A stretch of 64,000 bases of DNA, taken from contig NZ_CP018937.1 in assembly GCF_002849695.1 (NCBI RefSeq), positions 1,550,001 to 1,614,000 on the forward strand, written 5' to 3'. This document shows positions 18,470 through 27,674 of this stretch, piece by piece. The notes beneath the pieces were generated by a model. That model was given only the letters and a program-made list of their open reading frames with translations, made no database searches and was not told the DNA's origin. Numbering within the stretch: position 1 is the first letter of the stretch; every line of letters starts with the position of its first letter. The position numbers and the translations under genes were made by a program. The stretch comes from Bacteroides fragilis (GTDB taxonomy: Bacteria > Bacteroidota > Bacteroidia > Bacteroidales > Bacteroidaceae).

Positions 18470-18523
18470 AAATTAATATCCTGAAAACAGAAAGTTAACT
18501 TTCTGTTTTCAGGATATTAATTT
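18470..18523. repeat. 54-bp perfect palindrome
   Basis: Two 27-base arms meet without a loop at GTT|AAC (between 18496 and 18497) and match perfectly. It lies in a 600-base gap between convergent genes, where nothing else is evident. As RNA it would form a long hairpin followed by a short U-rich run in either direction, so a bidirectional terminator is one reading; a recombination scar or protein-binding site is another. Confidence 0.85.
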
Positions 18524-18767
18524 TCTCTTGATAAGAAGTTCGTTCTTTATTTTTACGATGTTAACTTCTTGTTAACGACTTCCGGCTTTCATCCTATAAA
18601 TATGCGGAATATTTGCATCTTACTTGCCGATTCATTCCTGTTTCGTTGTTTTTTGAAAAATGAATAGTTAGTCAAAATGGACTTTCTACGATTTTCTGAT
18701 CAGGATCTGAGGATATTGCTTGTATAATGTCAATCGTCAAGTGTAGATACAGATATATACTTTGCAG

Positions 18768-19616
18768 CTATTTCACATAGTTAATCAGCCATTTTACCAT
18801 TTCCGGATCATAATGTGAGAAGAATAGACTTTTTTCATTGTCAAGTGCGGCTATAACCGTCATTTCTCTTTCTGTCAAACTGAAGTCAAAGACATTGAAA
18901 TTCTCAATCATACGTTCTTTATGTGTAGACTTGGGTATTACTACTATGCCACGCTGGATTAAGAAACGTAGAGCAACTTGTGCAACCGACTTTCCATATT
19001 TGACACCAATGGCGGCCAAAGTCCCGTTGGTGAAAAAATCATTTCGACCTTCGGCAAACGGTCCCCAAGCCATTAGTTCTGTGCCGTATTCCTGCATGAC
19101 TTCCTGTAGTTTTCTTTGTTGATTGAATACATGGGTTTCCATTTGATTCACCGCTGGCTTTATCTCGCAGAATTCTGCCAGATCGACAAAGCGGTCGGGA
19201 TAGAAATTGCTGACTCCGATAGCTCGCACTTTACCTGTTTTGTTTGCTTCCTCCATGGCGCGATAAGTGCCATAATAATCATTGAAAGGTTGGTGAATCA
19301 AAAGCAAATCGATATAGTCGGTTTGCAATTTTTGCAGAGATTCCTCAATAGATGCCTTTGCTTTTTCGTAGCCTGCATTCGATATCCAAACTTTCGTAGT
19401 GATAAATAGATCTTTGCGGGGAATGTTTGATTTTCGGATGGCATTTCCCACGCCTTCTTCGTTTCCATAGGCTTGGGCTGTATCGATCAGCCGATACCCT
19501 ACACTGATAGCATCTGATACGCATCTTTCACACTCTTCGGGAGTTACTTGATATACTCCGTACCCTAAAATCGGCATTTCAATGCCATTGTTCAGTTTTA
19601 CATATTCCATAATCAT
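18768..19616 (-). CDS. Aldo/keto reductase (AKR5-like, NADPH-dependent)
   Basis: A 282-residue cytoplasmic TIM-barrel reductase. The AKR motifs are complete: [18 protein letters not shown] with catalytic Asp and Tyr, the Lys in FITTKVW, the His in [20 protein letters not shown], and the coenzyme-binding [12 protein letters not shown]. The family reduces aldehydes and ketones with NADPH; the closest well-known group includes 2,5-diketo-D-gluconate and methylglyoxal reductases. The physiological substrate is not evident. Either ATG 19616 or ATG 19610 (MEYVKLNNG) could be the start. It is a single-gene unit with its own -7 box. Confidence 0.9.
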   Translation of the reverse strand: MIMEYVKLNNGIEMPILGYGVYQVTPEECERCVSDAISVGYRLIDTAQAYGNEEGVGNAIRKSNIPRKDLFITTKVWISNAGYEKAKASIEESLQKLQTDYIDLLLIHQPFNDYYGTYRAMEEANKTGKVRAIGVSNFYPDRFVDLAEFCEIKPAVNQMETHVFNQQRKLQEVMQEYGTELMAWGPFAEGRNDFFTNGTLAAIGVKYGKSVAQVALRFLIQRGIVVIPKSTHKERMIENFNVFDFSLTEREMTVIAALDNEKSLFFSHYDPEMVKWLINYVK

Positions 19617-19687
19617 ATATTATTAGATTACACATTTACCGGCATTAGACTGATCATTCAGTTGTTTTTGCCTTTTTGATTCAAATG

Positions 19688-19695
19688 CAAAAATA
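19688..19695 (-). promoter_or_regulatory. -7 promoter box for the aldo/keto reductase gene
   Basis: TATTTTTG on the minus strand, 72 bases before the start. No clear -33 box. Confidence 0.4.
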
Positions 19696-19825
19696 GTCGG
19701 TTTTGTTCGTTGATATAGGATATGGATTACAGCTTTTATTACCTTTATTACGGATTAAAAAGTATTATTGCATTATGTTTACCAGATGGTTTGAAAACAC
19801 TTATAAGATAAACTTGTTCCAACTG

Positions 19826-19855
19826 TTGTCATAATAAAAATTGTGGTTATCTTTG
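19826..19855 (+). promoter_or_regulatory. Promoter of the methyltransferase gene
   Basis: TTG at 19826-19828 and TATCTTTG at 19848-19855 are 19 bases apart, a full match to the Bacteroidetes -33/-7 layout. Confidence 0.7.
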
Positions 19856-19861
19856 CGTTCT

Positions 19862-20012
19862 ACTAAAAAAGTTTGGATGTTTAAACTTAAGAAGGATTCC
19901 GTGAAGTAAATAACCTTTTAAACGTAAGTTTGAGGTTATGCTGCAATTCTGGCTCAGGCATATTTTTTGTCTGAGATATTTTCATATATATACATTAATA
20001 AATTAAAGCATC
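19862..20012 (+). other. Structured 5' leader of the methyltransferase mRNA
   Basis: If transcription starts about 7 bases after the -7 box, the leader is about 150 nt. It contains two potential hairpins, AACCTTTTAAAC/GTTTGAGGTT at 19912-19937 (one internal mismatch region) and CTCAGGC/GTCTGAG at 19953-19975 with a T-rich loop. No known riboswitch family was recognised. Confidence 0.35.
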
Positions 20013-20786
20013 ATGAATAACGATAATAAATCAATTCACGAATTCGATTTCGATTTAATCTGCGAATATTTCTCAAGTATAAAACGACAGGGGCCTGGCA
20101 GTCCTGAAGTGACCATTAAAGCTCTTAGTTTTATTGAGGATCTGAACGAAAATTCTCGTATAGCTGATCTTGGTTGTGGTACAGGCACTCAGACAATGAC
20201 ATTAGCCGGGCATACATCCGGACAAATCATAGGTTTAGATTTGTTTCCTGCTTTTATAGACATTTTCAACTACCATGCCAGTCAGTTGAGCTTACAAGAT
20301 CGGGTAAAGGGAATTGTAGGTTCAATGGACAATCTTCCATTCAGTAGAGAAGAGTTGGACTTGATCTGGTCGGAAGGAGCAATTTATAATATAGGTTTTC
20401 AGCATGGGCTGAAAGAGTGGTGGCAATATTTGAAAATAGGGGGCTATATCGCTGTCTCAGAAGTTTCCTGGTTTACTGATAAACGGCCTGCCGAGATTAA
20501 TGATTTCTGGATGGATGCTTATCCTGAGATAGATACTATTCCCAATAAGGTTGCCCAAATGCAAAGGGCCGGGTATATCCCTGTTGCCTGTTTTATTTTA
20601 CCTGAAAACTGTTGGATAGAACATTTTTATACTCCACAAGTAGAAGCCCAGGAGAATTTTCTGAAAAAATATGCCGGTAATAAAGCTGCTGTGGATTTTA
20701 TTGCCAACCAGCGTCATGAGACCCAACTTTACTATAAGTATAAGGAATATTATGGGTATGTGTTCTACATAGGAAAGAAAATCTGA
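20013..20786 (+). CDS. Class I SAM-dependent methyltransferase
   Basis: A 257-residue soluble protein. Rossmann motif I is [13 protein letters not shown] (about residues 49-61), followed by motif II IIGLDLF, an acidic loop GSMDNLPF, and the post-motif [13 protein letters not shown] and [12 protein letters not shown]. The layout is that of small-molecule methyltransferases of the ubiE/cobalamin-independent type, but the acceptor cannot be inferred. It stands alone behind a good promoter and a structured leader, and is closed by a terminator shared with the convergent hem operon. Confidence 0.85.
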   Translation: MNNDNKSIHEFDFDLICEYFSSIKRQGPGSPEVTIKALSFIEDLNENSRIADLGCGTGTQTMTLAGHTSGQIIGLDLFPAFIDIFNYHASQLSLQDRVKGIVGSMDNLPFSREELDLIWSEGAIYNIGFQHGLKEWWQYLKIGGYIAVSEVSWFTDKRPAEINDFWMDAYPEIDTIPNKVAQMQRAGYIPVACFILPENCWIEHFYTPQVEAQENFLKKYAGNKAAVDFIANQRHETQLYYKYKEYYGYVFYIGKKI

Positions 20787-20850
20787 TGTTCCTGTCAAAA
20801 AGTTAAAGAGGCTCTAAAGGTTATTATTATGGTATTGATAAATACCTTTA

Positions 20851-20890
20851 AAAGGATTGGGAAAATGAATTTCATCTTTCCCAATCCTTT
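20851..20890. terminator. Bidirectional terminator between the methyltransferase gene and the hem operon
   Basis: AAAGGATTGGGAAA pairs with TTTCCCAATCCTTT around a 12-base loop, with A-rich and T-rich flanks so that it works on both strands. It lies between the convergent gene ends at 20786 and 20967. Confidence 0.85.
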
Positions 20891-20966
20891 CTTTTAAGTA
20901 GTGTCGTAAGGATTGATAGGTGTTTTTTCAGACTGTTTGTAAATATAGGTAGGCGATAAGAAAGGT

Positions 20967-22355
20967 TTATTTTTCGCGGGCAATCTCGACAGCTTGTTTG
21001 ATGCGGTCGGCCATACCGATTCCTCCTTTGAGATTTCCTGCCAATACCAATCCGGGATATTGCTTTTGTAGTTCGTTAATTGTGGTAAACCTGTCGGCGC
21101 TGCTGCTTTCGTATTGGGGAATGGCTTTTTCATGCCGGAAGATGCGTATCAGATCGGGTACTATTCCAACAGGATAATTCAGCATCTCGTGCATGGTAGT
21201 GCCAATTAACGTGGTAATTTCGTCATTGCTTTTTGTCAGGAGTTCGGGATGCCTTGTTCCGCCCAGGAAATATGAATACAAGGCGCCATCCTTTGGAGAA
21301 CGGTTGCTGAAGCAAGCCGATGGAAACAGAATACCTAAAACAGATTTTTGTTCACAGGAAGGAACCAATCCCCCAAAGGCAGGGAACTCTTTTCCATAAG
21401 TATTACGCAGACCCACACAGACTTGCATAACGGGAGCATAGGTAAGATTGCTAATCCGGTTCATTTGTTCGGTGGGGATAAAAGGAAGAAGTGGAGGCAG
21501 GGCATAGGCAGGTATGGTGGTTATCACCTTCCGACAACGAATTTGATCGACCTTTCCGTTGGCATCTGTAAAGCAAACCAACCAACCACGCTCACAAGGT
21601 ATCAGGGATGTTGAGGTGGCTCCCAATGAGAATCGTTTATTTCCAATGGCCTGTTCCAATGCTCCTGTCAGATTACTGAGGCCTCCATGGGTAGAGAAAA
21701 CTTTTCGTGTGGCCAGTCGATCGCGTTGGTTTCGGGGTGAAAACGATTTTGCAATGCCACCGCGAATGAAGCTGCCATAGGTCTGTTCAAGCTGATAAAG
21801 CTTAGGGAGGGCGTGACGGGTGACCAACCGCATGGGGTCACCGGCATAGACACCCGAAATGAACGGGTCTACCGCATAATGCAGATAAGACGTGCCCAAG
21901 CGACGTTGTACCAGTTCGCCAATGGTTTCGTCAGGATTGTTTCCTCTTGAGCGGAAAGGTTCGCATAGGATATTTAATTTATCTTTTGTACTGAACAACG
22001 GTGTGGTAATTGCATTGAACAGTCCCGAGGGGAGAGGGTGAAAACGATTACCTTTCCATATAAGACGTTGTTTGGAAGCTTCGCGGGCTGTTTCTAAACG
22101 GCAGATTGGAGAGAGTGCCTCGAGAAGTTCGGCTACTTCAGGGTGAGAGATTATACCGGTATTCGGTCCGCTTTCGAAGGTGAAGCCACTTTCGTGGTAG
22201 GTACATATCTGACCGCCCGTGCGGGATTGTTGTTCGATTACTTCGACATCACATCCCTTGCGAGTGAGGTAATAGGCGATAGTCAGTCCGGTGAGACCTG
22301 CACCAATGATAATCGTGTCTCGCAAACGATAATTTTTTGTTTCTGGTTGGTTCAT
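20967..22355 (-). CDS. hemG: FAD-dependent protoporphyrinogen oxidase (HemY type)
   Basis: A 462-residue flavoprotein. The FAD-binding Rossmann motif is IIIGAGLTGLTIAYYLTRKG (about residues 15-34), followed by the acidic ribose-binding EVIEQQSRTGGQI and, at the C-terminus, LVLAGNLKGGIGMADRIKQA. It oxidises protoporphyrinogen IX to protoporphyrin IX, the step before ferrochelatase. The ATG lies 2 bases after the hemN stop, so the two are coupled and catalyse consecutive steps. The symbol hemG follows common annotation of this family; structurally it is the HemY type, not the flavodoxin-like E. coli HemG. Confidence 0.92.
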   Translation of the reverse strand: MNQPETKNYRLRDTIIIGAGLTGLTIAYYLTRKGCDVEVIEQQSRTGGQICTYHESGFTFESGPNTGIISHPEVAELLEALSPICRLETAREASKQRLIWKGNRFHPLPSGLFNAITTPLFSTKDKLNILCEPFRSRGNNPDETIGELVQRRLGTSYLHYAVDPFISGVYAGDPMRLVTRHALPKLYQLEQTYGSFIRGGIAKSFSPRNQRDRLATRKVFSTHGGLSNLTGALEQAIGNKRFSLGATSTSLIPCERGWLVCFTDANGKVDQIRCRKVITTIPAYALPPLLPFIPTEQMNRISNLTYAPVMQVCVGLRNTYGKEFPAFGGLVPSCEQKSVLGILFPSACFSNRSPKDGALYSYFLGGTRHPELLTKSNDEITTLIGTTMHEMLNYPVGIVPDLIRIFRHEKAIPQYESSSADRFTTINELQKQYPGLVLAGNLKGGIGMADRIKQAVEIAREK

Positions 22356-22357
22356 TT

Positions 22358-23722
22358 TTACAAAGGTTTTGAATATGAGTGTGGGGTATGGAGCATAAGC
22401 TTGTCAAGTGAAGCGGCTACGTTGCGTACAAATGCCGAACCTTCGGTTGTCATCTCAAGATAGTCATCAGTATAGTAAATCAGCCCGTCATTGGCAAAGA
22501 CCGACAGTTTCTGTTCATCATAGGCTGTAGTGGCTTTTAGAGTCGGTACTGATACGTGCAAACGGTTTGACAGAGCTTTCCAATCGATGCATCCATTGCA
22601 CATTAAGGTTTCAATCACTTCTCTGGTTAATTGCTCGGTTGGAGAAAGGGCGTAGCCTTTGGTAATACATAGTTCGCCTTTGCCGATAGTCTCGATGTAG
22701 TGGGGAATATCTTTCGTGTTTTGAGCATAGGCCGATTCGAGTTGGCTGATAGCAGTTACGCCCAAGCCATATACCTGTGCAGTAGTACGTCGGGTACAAT
22801 AACCCTGAAAGTTGCGGTGTAATTTTTTTGTTTGCATGGCGATACTCAGTTCATCGTTTGGGCGTACAAAGTGATCCATTCCGATAGATTGATAACCGGA
22901 TTCAAGCAATAGCTTGGCAGCAGTGTCAAACATATTCCGTTTTTCACGATTATCGGGTAGACCTGATTTCTCCAGAATCAACTGTCGTTTATTGATCCAA
23001 GGCACGTGGGCGTAACTGAATGTGACCAGTCTGTCGGGTGATAAGGAAATGGCTTGCTCTATACTACGGGCAAAGCTCTCTACTGTTTGCTTGGGCAAGC
23101 CATAAAGAAAGTCAAGGTTGATGCTTACCCCCCTTTCACGTAGCAGAGCAAAGATATCTTCCATCGCTACTAAGGAAGGGCGGCGATTCACTGTTTTCAG
23201 GACTTCGATGTTAAAGTCTTGCACGCCAATACTGACACGGTTGAAACCACATTCGGTTAACTGTAGCCAATCTTTCTCAGAAAGATATCCGGGATGGCAT
23301 TCAATGGCTATTTCCGGACGATCGATCATCCGGAATGATGATAATAGGTGAGCATTCAGCTCTTTGATCAAGGCTATAGGAATGGCTGTGGGGCTTCCGC
23401 CTCCATAATGTATTTGTGCGATCGGGCGGCTTTTGTCCAACAAAGGAAGAATTTGATCCATCTCCTGGTGCAAGGCCTTTACATAGGATTCAATGACTTC
23501 GGGACGTGCCATAGGATATGAGTTGCATCCGCAATAGTGACACAAGTGTCGACAGAACGGGATATGCAGATAAAACGATAACGCACGTTCTGAAACCTTG
23601 TTCGATTGCTGCACAGCCTCCAGGTAGCGGCTGTTGGTAAACGGTTCAAAATAATTGGCCGGTGGATAACTGGTGTATCGGGGTACCGGTACATTGTATT
23701 TATTGATTATTTCAGTATACAT
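22358..23722 (-). CDS. hemN: Oxygen-independent coproporphyrinogen III oxidase
   Basis: A radical-SAM enzyme of 454 residues. The cysteine pattern CxxxCxxCxC is at residues 57, 61, 64 and 66 (FCRHLCHYCGC), the form specific to true HemN rather than HemW, and the N-terminal PVPRYTSYPP stretch is also a HemN hallmark. It decarboxylates coproporphyrinogen III to protoporphyrinogen IX anaerobically, using two SAM. I chose ATG 23722 (MYTEIINKYN), 5 bases after the permease stop; a longer frame from 23767 would overlap that gene. It is the third gene of the TonB receptor-permease-hemN-hemG operon. Confidence 0.94.
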   Translation of the reverse strand: MYTEIINKYNVPVPRYTSYPPANYFEPFTNSRYLEAVQQSNKVSERALSFYLHIPFCRHLCHYCGCNSYPMARPEVIESYVKALHQEMDQILPLLDKSRPIAQIHYGGGSPTAIPIALIKELNAHLLSSFRMIDRPEIAIECHPGYLSEKDWLQLTECGFNRVSIGVQDFNIEVLKTVNRRPSLVAMEDIFALLRERGVSINLDFLYGLPKQTVESFARSIEQAISLSPDRLVTFSYAHVPWINKRQLILEKSGLPDNREKRNMFDTAAKLLLESGYQSIGMDHFVRPNDELSIAMQTKKLHRNFQGYCTRRTTAQVYGLGVTAISQLESAYAQNTKDIPHYIETIGKGELCITKGYALSPTEQLTREVIETLMCNGCIDWKALSNRLHVSVPTLKATTAYDEQKLSVFANDGLIYYTDDYLEMTTEGSAFVRNVAASLDKLMLHTPHSYSKPL

Positions 23723-23727
23723 ATGTG

Positions 23728-24957
23728 TTAAGAATGAATAGTTTGAGATTCTTTTCTGAAGAAACAAAAGATATAGATCAGCGATATGGAAGCCAATACG
23801 ACTTCGAAGATAAATAGACCGTGATAACCAACCCTGTCGGCCACCACTCCGCTAAGAAAGGCCATAAGCAGACCACTTAGGTGTGTGAGTACAGTTTGAA
23901 TGGTAAAATCAGTTCCTTCGCATCCTTTGCGTACACAATCCATGGCAGTGGTATATACCACAATGGTTGCCATACCGTAGGCACTCCACAATAGTACGAT
24001 GCCCAAACAGAGCATTGGGAGTGAGGGAGGCGTCCACGAAATACACATAAAATAGAGTGTGGTAAACAGAATGAATATCGCGAATAGTATTCTGGAATAA
24101 TATCGTCCGATTTTGCGAACCAGTAATCCGGCCAGAAAAGATGATGCGAAAGCGGCTCCGGTACCTACGATGCCTATCATAATGCCTATCTCTTTCATCG
24201 AATAGTCCAGATCAACCAGGTAAGAACGCAGTACCGATAAAATGCCGATAATGCTGGCGTAGTAAAGTAGTAGAAATCCTATTTGTTTCCAGATACTGCG
24301 ACGGGCAAAGAACCATATAAAATCGGTAAGTCGTGCTCGCTTTGCAGATTCCTTGACAGTCATTTTCATGCGCTTATTCTTCAGTAACGGGATAACTGCC
24401 AATAGTACGAAAATGCATAAGCACGGTATCACTGCATGCCAGCCATAGTGTTGGAGAACAAGAAGCAGGACGCCCGTTCCTATTAATGTACCTCCGAAGC
24501 TACCCATTGATTGCATACTGTTGACCAAACTTTTATCCCGCTTGTCAAAAGAAAGTACAGCAAGTGTGTCTGTGGCTATATCTTGTGTAGCTGAAGCTAC
24601 AAGTGATAGAAACACCAATCCGATAATGAGGTAAAGGTCTGTCTGGATGTCGAGTAGCCCTACTAAAAGGATCAGTAAAGCATATACTATTTCGGATGAA
24701 ATGATACAGCGTTTATAGTCTTTCATGGTGATGCAATGCCGGTCGATGAGTGGTGCCCAAAGAAACTTCAATATCCATGGAAGTTTGATAAGCTGTAATA
24801 AGGCGATGGACGAAAGAGAGTAATCAGCCTGTCTCATCAATACTTGTATGGCAGTAGAGAAGAAACTCATCGGGATGGCCTGTGCGATATATAGACAGAA
24901 AAACGTACCAAGGTTCAGTGTCTTCTGGGATAGTGGGAAAAATCTGTTTATTTCCAT
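23728..24957 (-). CDS. MFS permease of the AmpG/RhtX-FptX type
   Basis: A 409-residue protein with about twelve membrane helices. The sequence is of the AmpG-like branch: LPWILKFLWAPLIDR, ASATQDIATDTLAV and NSMQSMGSFGGTLIGTGVLL. This branch contains muropeptide permeases and the siderophore permeases RhtX and FptX, which move TonB-imported ligands across the inner membrane. The start at ATG 24957 (MEINRFFPLSQK) lies 17 bases after the stop of the TonB receptor gene. The position between an outer-membrane receptor and hemN/hemG points to import of a haem or porphyrin compound rather than muropeptides. Confidence 0.82.
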   Translation of the reverse strand: MEINRFFPLSQKTLNLGTFFCLYIAQAIPMSFFSTAIQVLMRQADYSLSSIALLQLIKLPWILKFLWAPLIDRHCITMKDYKRCIISSEIVYALLILLVGLLDIQTDLYLIIGLVFLSLVASATQDIATDTLAVLSFDKRDKSLVNSMQSMGSFGGTLIGTGVLLLVLQHYGWHAVIPCLCIFVLLAVIPLLKNKRMKMTVKESAKRARLTDFIWFFARRSIWKQIGFLLLYYASIIGILSVLRSYLVDLDYSMKEIGIMIGIVGTGAAFASSFLAGLLVRKIGRYYSRILFAIFILFTTLYFMCISWTPPSLPMLCLGIVLLWSAYGMATIVVYTTAMDCVRKGCEGTDFTIQTVLTHLSGLLMAFLSGVVADRVGYHGLFIFEVVLASISLIYIFCFFRKESQTIHS

Positions 24958-24974
24958 TTTTTGATGTTGCTTGA

Positions 24975-27044
24975 TTAAAGACGGACGCTGACAGATGTCC
25001 CCAGGGTGATGGGTTTTCCTTTTTGCGCATAGGCTTTGCTTGTCACGAAGTAGTAGCTCAGATAGTCGGTATTGGTGAGGTTTTTGCTCCAGACTTCCCA
25101 CGTAAAGTTTCCTTTACTCGCACCAATTTTCAGATTGACCAGTGCATACAGGTTTTGTTTGGCTTGGTTGTCTTCGTACCAATAGATTGGGCCTGTTGCC
25201 GATACGCCACCATTGAGTGTAAGGCGGTCGATCCAGGAGCAGATGTTGTAGAATGTATATCCGGCTGTTAAAGAGAAGGTGTGACAGGGGACCATAGGCA
25301 GGTAATTACCCCCATAATCTTTTAGGGTGCCACGTTCTTCTTTCTTATAGTGAACAAATCGGGCATCTGTATATCCATAATTCATATGTACGACCAATGA
25401 ATTTACCGGACGAGCCTGCAAACTTATTTCGACGCCTTTATTGCGAGAGCGACCGGCGTTTCGGATTATATTACCTACAGCCGGAATAGTATTGGTTATC
25501 TGCTGGTTGCGCCAATCTATATAGAACAATCCTAAGTCGGTTGTCAGTCGACCATTCAGGAAAGATAGCTTGGCGCCTATTTCGTAGTTCCAGTTATATT
25601 CGGGTGAATAGATATACTCGTCATCGTTGAGGAAAGAAACATTAAATCCTCCGGTTTTATATCCTCTGGATACGGAAGCGTAAAGCAATTGATTGTGGGA
25701 TGAGAGATATTGCAAGCTGAACTTGGGAGTAAACTGGCTGAAGTGAAGGGATCTGTCGAATTGTCCGAGAGATTTTGTTTCTCCCTTACCATCCAACGGC
25801 TGTTGCACTTTGGAAAAATCGCATCGGGCCTGTTCATAATCGTAACGTAAACCCACAGAGCAGGACAAACCTTGGAACAGATCGAGTGTGGATTGATGAT
25901 AAAAAGCAATCCCTTGAGTGGGGATCTCACTATTAGTAAGATGCCGGGTGGTATCTGTAAAACGACTGAGGTCAACTTTCCTATCTACCGTTTGCCGGAA
26001 AGCAAAAAGCCCCGTTATCCAATGATAACGACTGTTATTGACAGATTTTGCTGTAAACTCTTGGCAATACATATGCTGTCGTATCCGGTTTTGCCCGTAG
26101 AATATATTGCGGGGCGAGAAATCTTGATCAATCCCCATTTTATCTTGTATATACTGATAGGAGGTTTGGCTGTTGAAACTAATGCGGGAACCATCGTAGC
26201 GTACATTAACCCCGGAAGTCAACAGATTTCGTCGATACAGTCCTTCATCATTGTAGTTTACGGCTTCTGTTGTTCCGTTATCGGCATTGTACAATCCGTA
26301 TGGATATCCTCCCTGATTCGAATACTCGTAGGAAGTTATGAAACGGGTGGTCCAATGGGCTGCAGGTTTCCATATCAGTCCGATTCGTCCTGCTCCATTA
26401 TCAAGCTTGTCCGCTTTCTTATGGGTATATAGGTTTGTAAAAAAGCCATCATTGTGGTGGTAATTGCCGCTAATGGATAAGCCCAGTTGTTCGTTTACCT
26501 TTGTATGGTTTGAAGCCATCAATCGAATATCATTGTAACTGCCATATCCTAAGCGAAAACGTGTACCTTGATAATCAAGGGGTGAATGGGTGTATATATT
26601 GATAATTCCACCGATGGAGTTACGTCCGTAGAGGGTGCCTTGTGGCCCGCGAAACACCTCTATACTACTTATGTCCGACAAGTCAACATCGAAAGCTGAG
26701 GTTTCAAAATGGGGAATTCCATCGACATAAAACCCCACCGATGGAGTATCTTTTTTTGCTCCTATGCCTCGGATATAAACCGGAGAGTTTTGTTTAGATC
26801 CATAATCGGGCATATAGAAATTAGGCAGTAAGGAGCTTAAGTCTTTAGCTCCCGATATTTCATTTTCTTTAAGGAAGCGATTATCTAAGGTAGAAATAGA
26901 AAGTGGCTCACGATTGGGACTGTTCTGTTTAAAACCTACTATCGTTACTTCATCCAGACTGATAGGCTTAACCAATACCGTATCGGGTTCATTAGCTGAA
27001 ACCATTGTGGAAAAGGGTAGGAGGAAAAATAGTTTTCTTATCAT
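24975..27044 (-). CDS. TonB-dependent outer-membrane receptor, possible porphyrin or siderophore receptor
   Basis: A 689-residue receptor without the carboxypeptidase-like domain found in SusC. After a short signal peptide comes a TonB-box-like stretch (LDEVTIVGF), a plug (SPVYIRGIGAKKDTPSVGFYVDGIP ... IEVFRGPQGTLYGRNSIGGIINI) and a barrel ending VSVRL. The plug is of the siderophore/cobalamin/haem type. ATG 27044 (MIRKLFFLL) is used because the promoter at 27062-27092 lies upstream of it. It is the first gene of a four-gene operon with a permease, hemN and hemG. Ligand identity is inferred from context only. Confidence 0.87.
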   Translation of the reverse strand: MIRKLFFLLPFSTMVSANEPDTVLVKPISLDEVTIVGFKQNSPNREPLSISTLDNRFLKENEISGAKDLSSLLPNFYMPDYGSKQNSPVYIRGIGAKKDTPSVGFYVDGIPHFETSAFDVDLSDISSIEVFRGPQGTLYGRNSIGGIINIYTHSPLDYQGTRFRLGYGSYNDIRLMASNHTKVNEQLGLSISGNYHHNDGFFTNLYTHKKADKLDNGAGRIGLIWKPAAHWTTRFITSYEYSNQGGYPYGLYNADNGTTEAVNYNDEGLYRRNLLTSGVNVRYDGSRISFNSQTSYQYIQDKMGIDQDFSPRNIFYGQNRIRQHMYCQEFTAKSVNNSRYHWITGLFAFRQTVDRKVDLSRFTDTTRHLTNSEIPTQGIAFYHQSTLDLFQGLSCSVGLRYDYEQARCDFSKVQQPLDGKGETKSLGQFDRSLHFSQFTPKFSLQYLSSHNQLLYASVSRGYKTGGFNVSFLNDDEYIYSPEYNWNYEIGAKLSFLNGRLTTDLGLFYIDWRNQQITNTIPAVGNIIRNAGRSRNKGVEISLQARPVNSLVVHMNYGYTDARFVHYKKEERGTLKDYGGNYLPMVPCHTFSLTAGYTFYNICSWIDRLTLNGGVSATGPIYWYEDNQAKQNLYALVNLKIGASKGNFTWEVWSKNLTNTDYLSYYFVTSKAYAQKGKPITLGTSVSVRL

Positions 27045-27061
27045 ATTTTTAGAATTTGCGG

Positions 27062-27092
27062 CAAAGGTAGACCATGTTTCCAGAGCGGGCAA
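27062..27092 (-). promoter_or_regulatory. Promoter of the TonB receptor-permease-hemN-hemG operon
   Basis: On the minus strand TTG and TACCTTTG are separated by 20 bases, a full -33/-7 match. The predicted leader is only about 12 nt. Confidence 0.7.
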
Positions 27093-27550
27093 TCCTCATT
27101 TCTTAGGATTTTATCTACCAGTTTCAGTTTGCCTTGCATTAATCGTTTTTATCTTTTATTCTGACATTATTGGTCGTGTGCCTTTTTCATGTTTTCTTCT
27201 GGTATATAACAAACCACCCGATTCTATCAGAATAGTATAAATAGGGGGTATTGCTTCATTTGACTGATTTCTGTTAGCGACGACAGCTCCTTTATATTTT
27301 CCCTAAAAGGGCTTTATGATATAACTTCCGGGGATGGAAATCATATGTTGTTTTCGTCGGTTTATAGGAAGTAATAGTTTGCCTATAGATTGTATTTGTT
27401 TGTTGTATAGAGATTTATGTTACTTCTGTTTTCCTCAGGATGCATTGCGGCTATTTAATAGTTAGCCAATTATAGTGCCGGCATTCTGAAATTGTCTGAT
27501 ACATATAAATAGTATTCTTTTTTATATAAATATAAGAGTTTATAAGATAT
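27093..27550. other. Intergenic region between divergent operons, no gene seen
   Basis: No open frame with protein-like composition, RNA gene or long repeat was recognised. It is AT-rich, with only weak short inverted repeats. Confidence 0.5.
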
Positions 27551-27558
27551 TACTTTTG
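27551..27558 (+). promoter_or_regulatory. -7 box for the collagen-like lipoprotein operon, with adjacent palindrome
   Basis: TACTTTTG is an exact TAnnTTTG box. It is followed at 27566-27577 by the perfect 12-base palindrome AAGTACGTACTT, at or just after the expected start point, which could be an operator. Confidence 0.5.
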
Positions 27559-27674
27559 CATCAGAAAGTACGTACTTATTAAACGCGGTTCTGATAATAT
27601 GACTTTTTATCCCCATATCTGTATTGTCAACTGTCGTTTATATAATTATTTTATACATTTTATTGATAAACAAA

